A stretch of DNA of 64,000 nucleotides from assembly GCA_947095535.1 (NCBI GenBank), contig OX352774.1, forward strand, positions 9,734,001 to 9,798,000, in the 5' to 3' direction. The notes beneath the pieces are model-generated. The model was not told the origin of the DNA. It did not search any database and worked only from the letters and a program-made list of their open reading frames with translations. Below are positions 63,356-64,000 of this stretch, piece after piece (position 1 is the first letter of the stretch; every line of letters begins with the position of its first letter). The position numbers and the translations under genes were made by a program. This DNA is from Poecilobothrus nobilitatus (lineage: Eukaryota > Arthropoda > Insecta > Diptera > Dolichopodidae).

Positions 63356-64000
63356 ATAATAATTAATTTTGATGTTAAGATAACTGCGCTCAACATTTGA
63401 TTTTATTGTTATTTTAAAATAATTTTTAACTTGTGATATTCTTTGTCATATTTTGTAAATATCTCTAGTAAACTTTTACTTTATAAACGTGTTGATGGTT
63501 CTTTATAAAAAAGAATGAACAACGGTGGTGAAAAATTAAAAGAAAATGTCAATAGAATACATAAATAGAGTAATGAAATAATTTTTAGTTCCTTGTATGA
63601 TGATGATATGAAAAAATTGTTAAAAAAACACCAGAACATTAAAAAAAAAAAAAACATTATTGTCTTGTAGAGTTTTTGTTCGAATATTATTTTACCAGAA
63701 TATTAATAAGAAGGATTTAGAAAGGAATTACGAATAAAAAGTGGAGGTACAAATAAAAACTAAATGTTTAATATTATACTGGAATGCTAATGTGCTTAAA
63801 TTTTACAATAATGTATTTTGTTTTTATGTTAATTGGTCAGAATTCTTCAAAATATTTTTTAGATATGAAAGTAGGCACTTAACTAAACTTAAAGATATTC
63901 ATTTATGCGTTTATTGTATAAATATTATGTATTTTTAAATAATATGTTTTTACTGTTAAATAATAAAGTAAATAAATTTCAATGTTTAAATGTTCCTAGT

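Larger units (their letters stand above)
59471..64000. other. Gene-poor terminal stretch
   Basis: AT-rich with homopolymers. It holds a partial tandem duplication (60802-60898), a (CT)n tract (63176-63197), a dispersed repeat (63296-63355) and no supported gene. The 105-codon minus-strand frame at 60940-61257 is Ile/Phe/Tyr-rich and looks like chance. Confidence 0.4.

Overview
The window is extremely AT-rich eukaryotic DNA, full of poly(A)/poly(T) runs and (TA)n tracts, with few genes. It most likely comes from an insect. The one convincing multi-exon gene encodes a secreted protein with a single chitin-binding type-2 (peritrophin A / CBM_14) domain, of the kind called cuticular proteins analogous to peritrophins. 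The surrounding DNA carries defective mariner, non-LTR retrotransposon (LINE), tRNA-derived SINE and MITE copies, as in many insect genomes. I cannot name the species.

Layout: 1-350 has the 3' end of an unrecognised open frame and a perfect hairpin. 2638-18866 (+) is the chitin-binding gene: a signal-peptide exon, a 15-kb first intron loaded with SINEs, a LINE tail and a 500-bp MITE, then two short exons for the domain. The third exon meets an in-frame TGA at 18081 but stays open in the same frame for another 260 codons, to a TAG at 18864. This is the strongest candidate for something unusual here (stop-codon readthrough, or a very recent nonsense change).

19300-31260 is a transposon graveyard: nested TIR elements, a SINE, a mariner copy with intact ends but a broken transposase, two non-LTR fragments on the minus strand, a 14-bp/58-bp repeat cluster, a hAT-type MITE with an 8-bp target duplication, a 631-bp element with perfect 31-bp inverted ends, and a CR1/L2-like LINE tail. 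33.4-35.3 kb has a second 14-bp/58-bp repeat cluster and a PIF/Harbinger-type MITE with TAA duplications. 38.6 kb has a long perfect snap-back hairpin. 40.3 kb has a short frame that looks like a real one-helix membrane microprotein exon. 48.5-49.2 kb and 54.8-55.4 kb hold further LINE remnants, and 56.5-59.5 kb holds more SINE copies. The rest (about 41-48, 49-54 and 60-64 kb) shows only simple sequence and short chance frames.

Only the chitin-binding gene and perhaps the microprotein exon look like host coding sequence. Its product should be secreted and bind chitin in cuticle. All statements come from reading the sequence by eye; no search or alignment was run.
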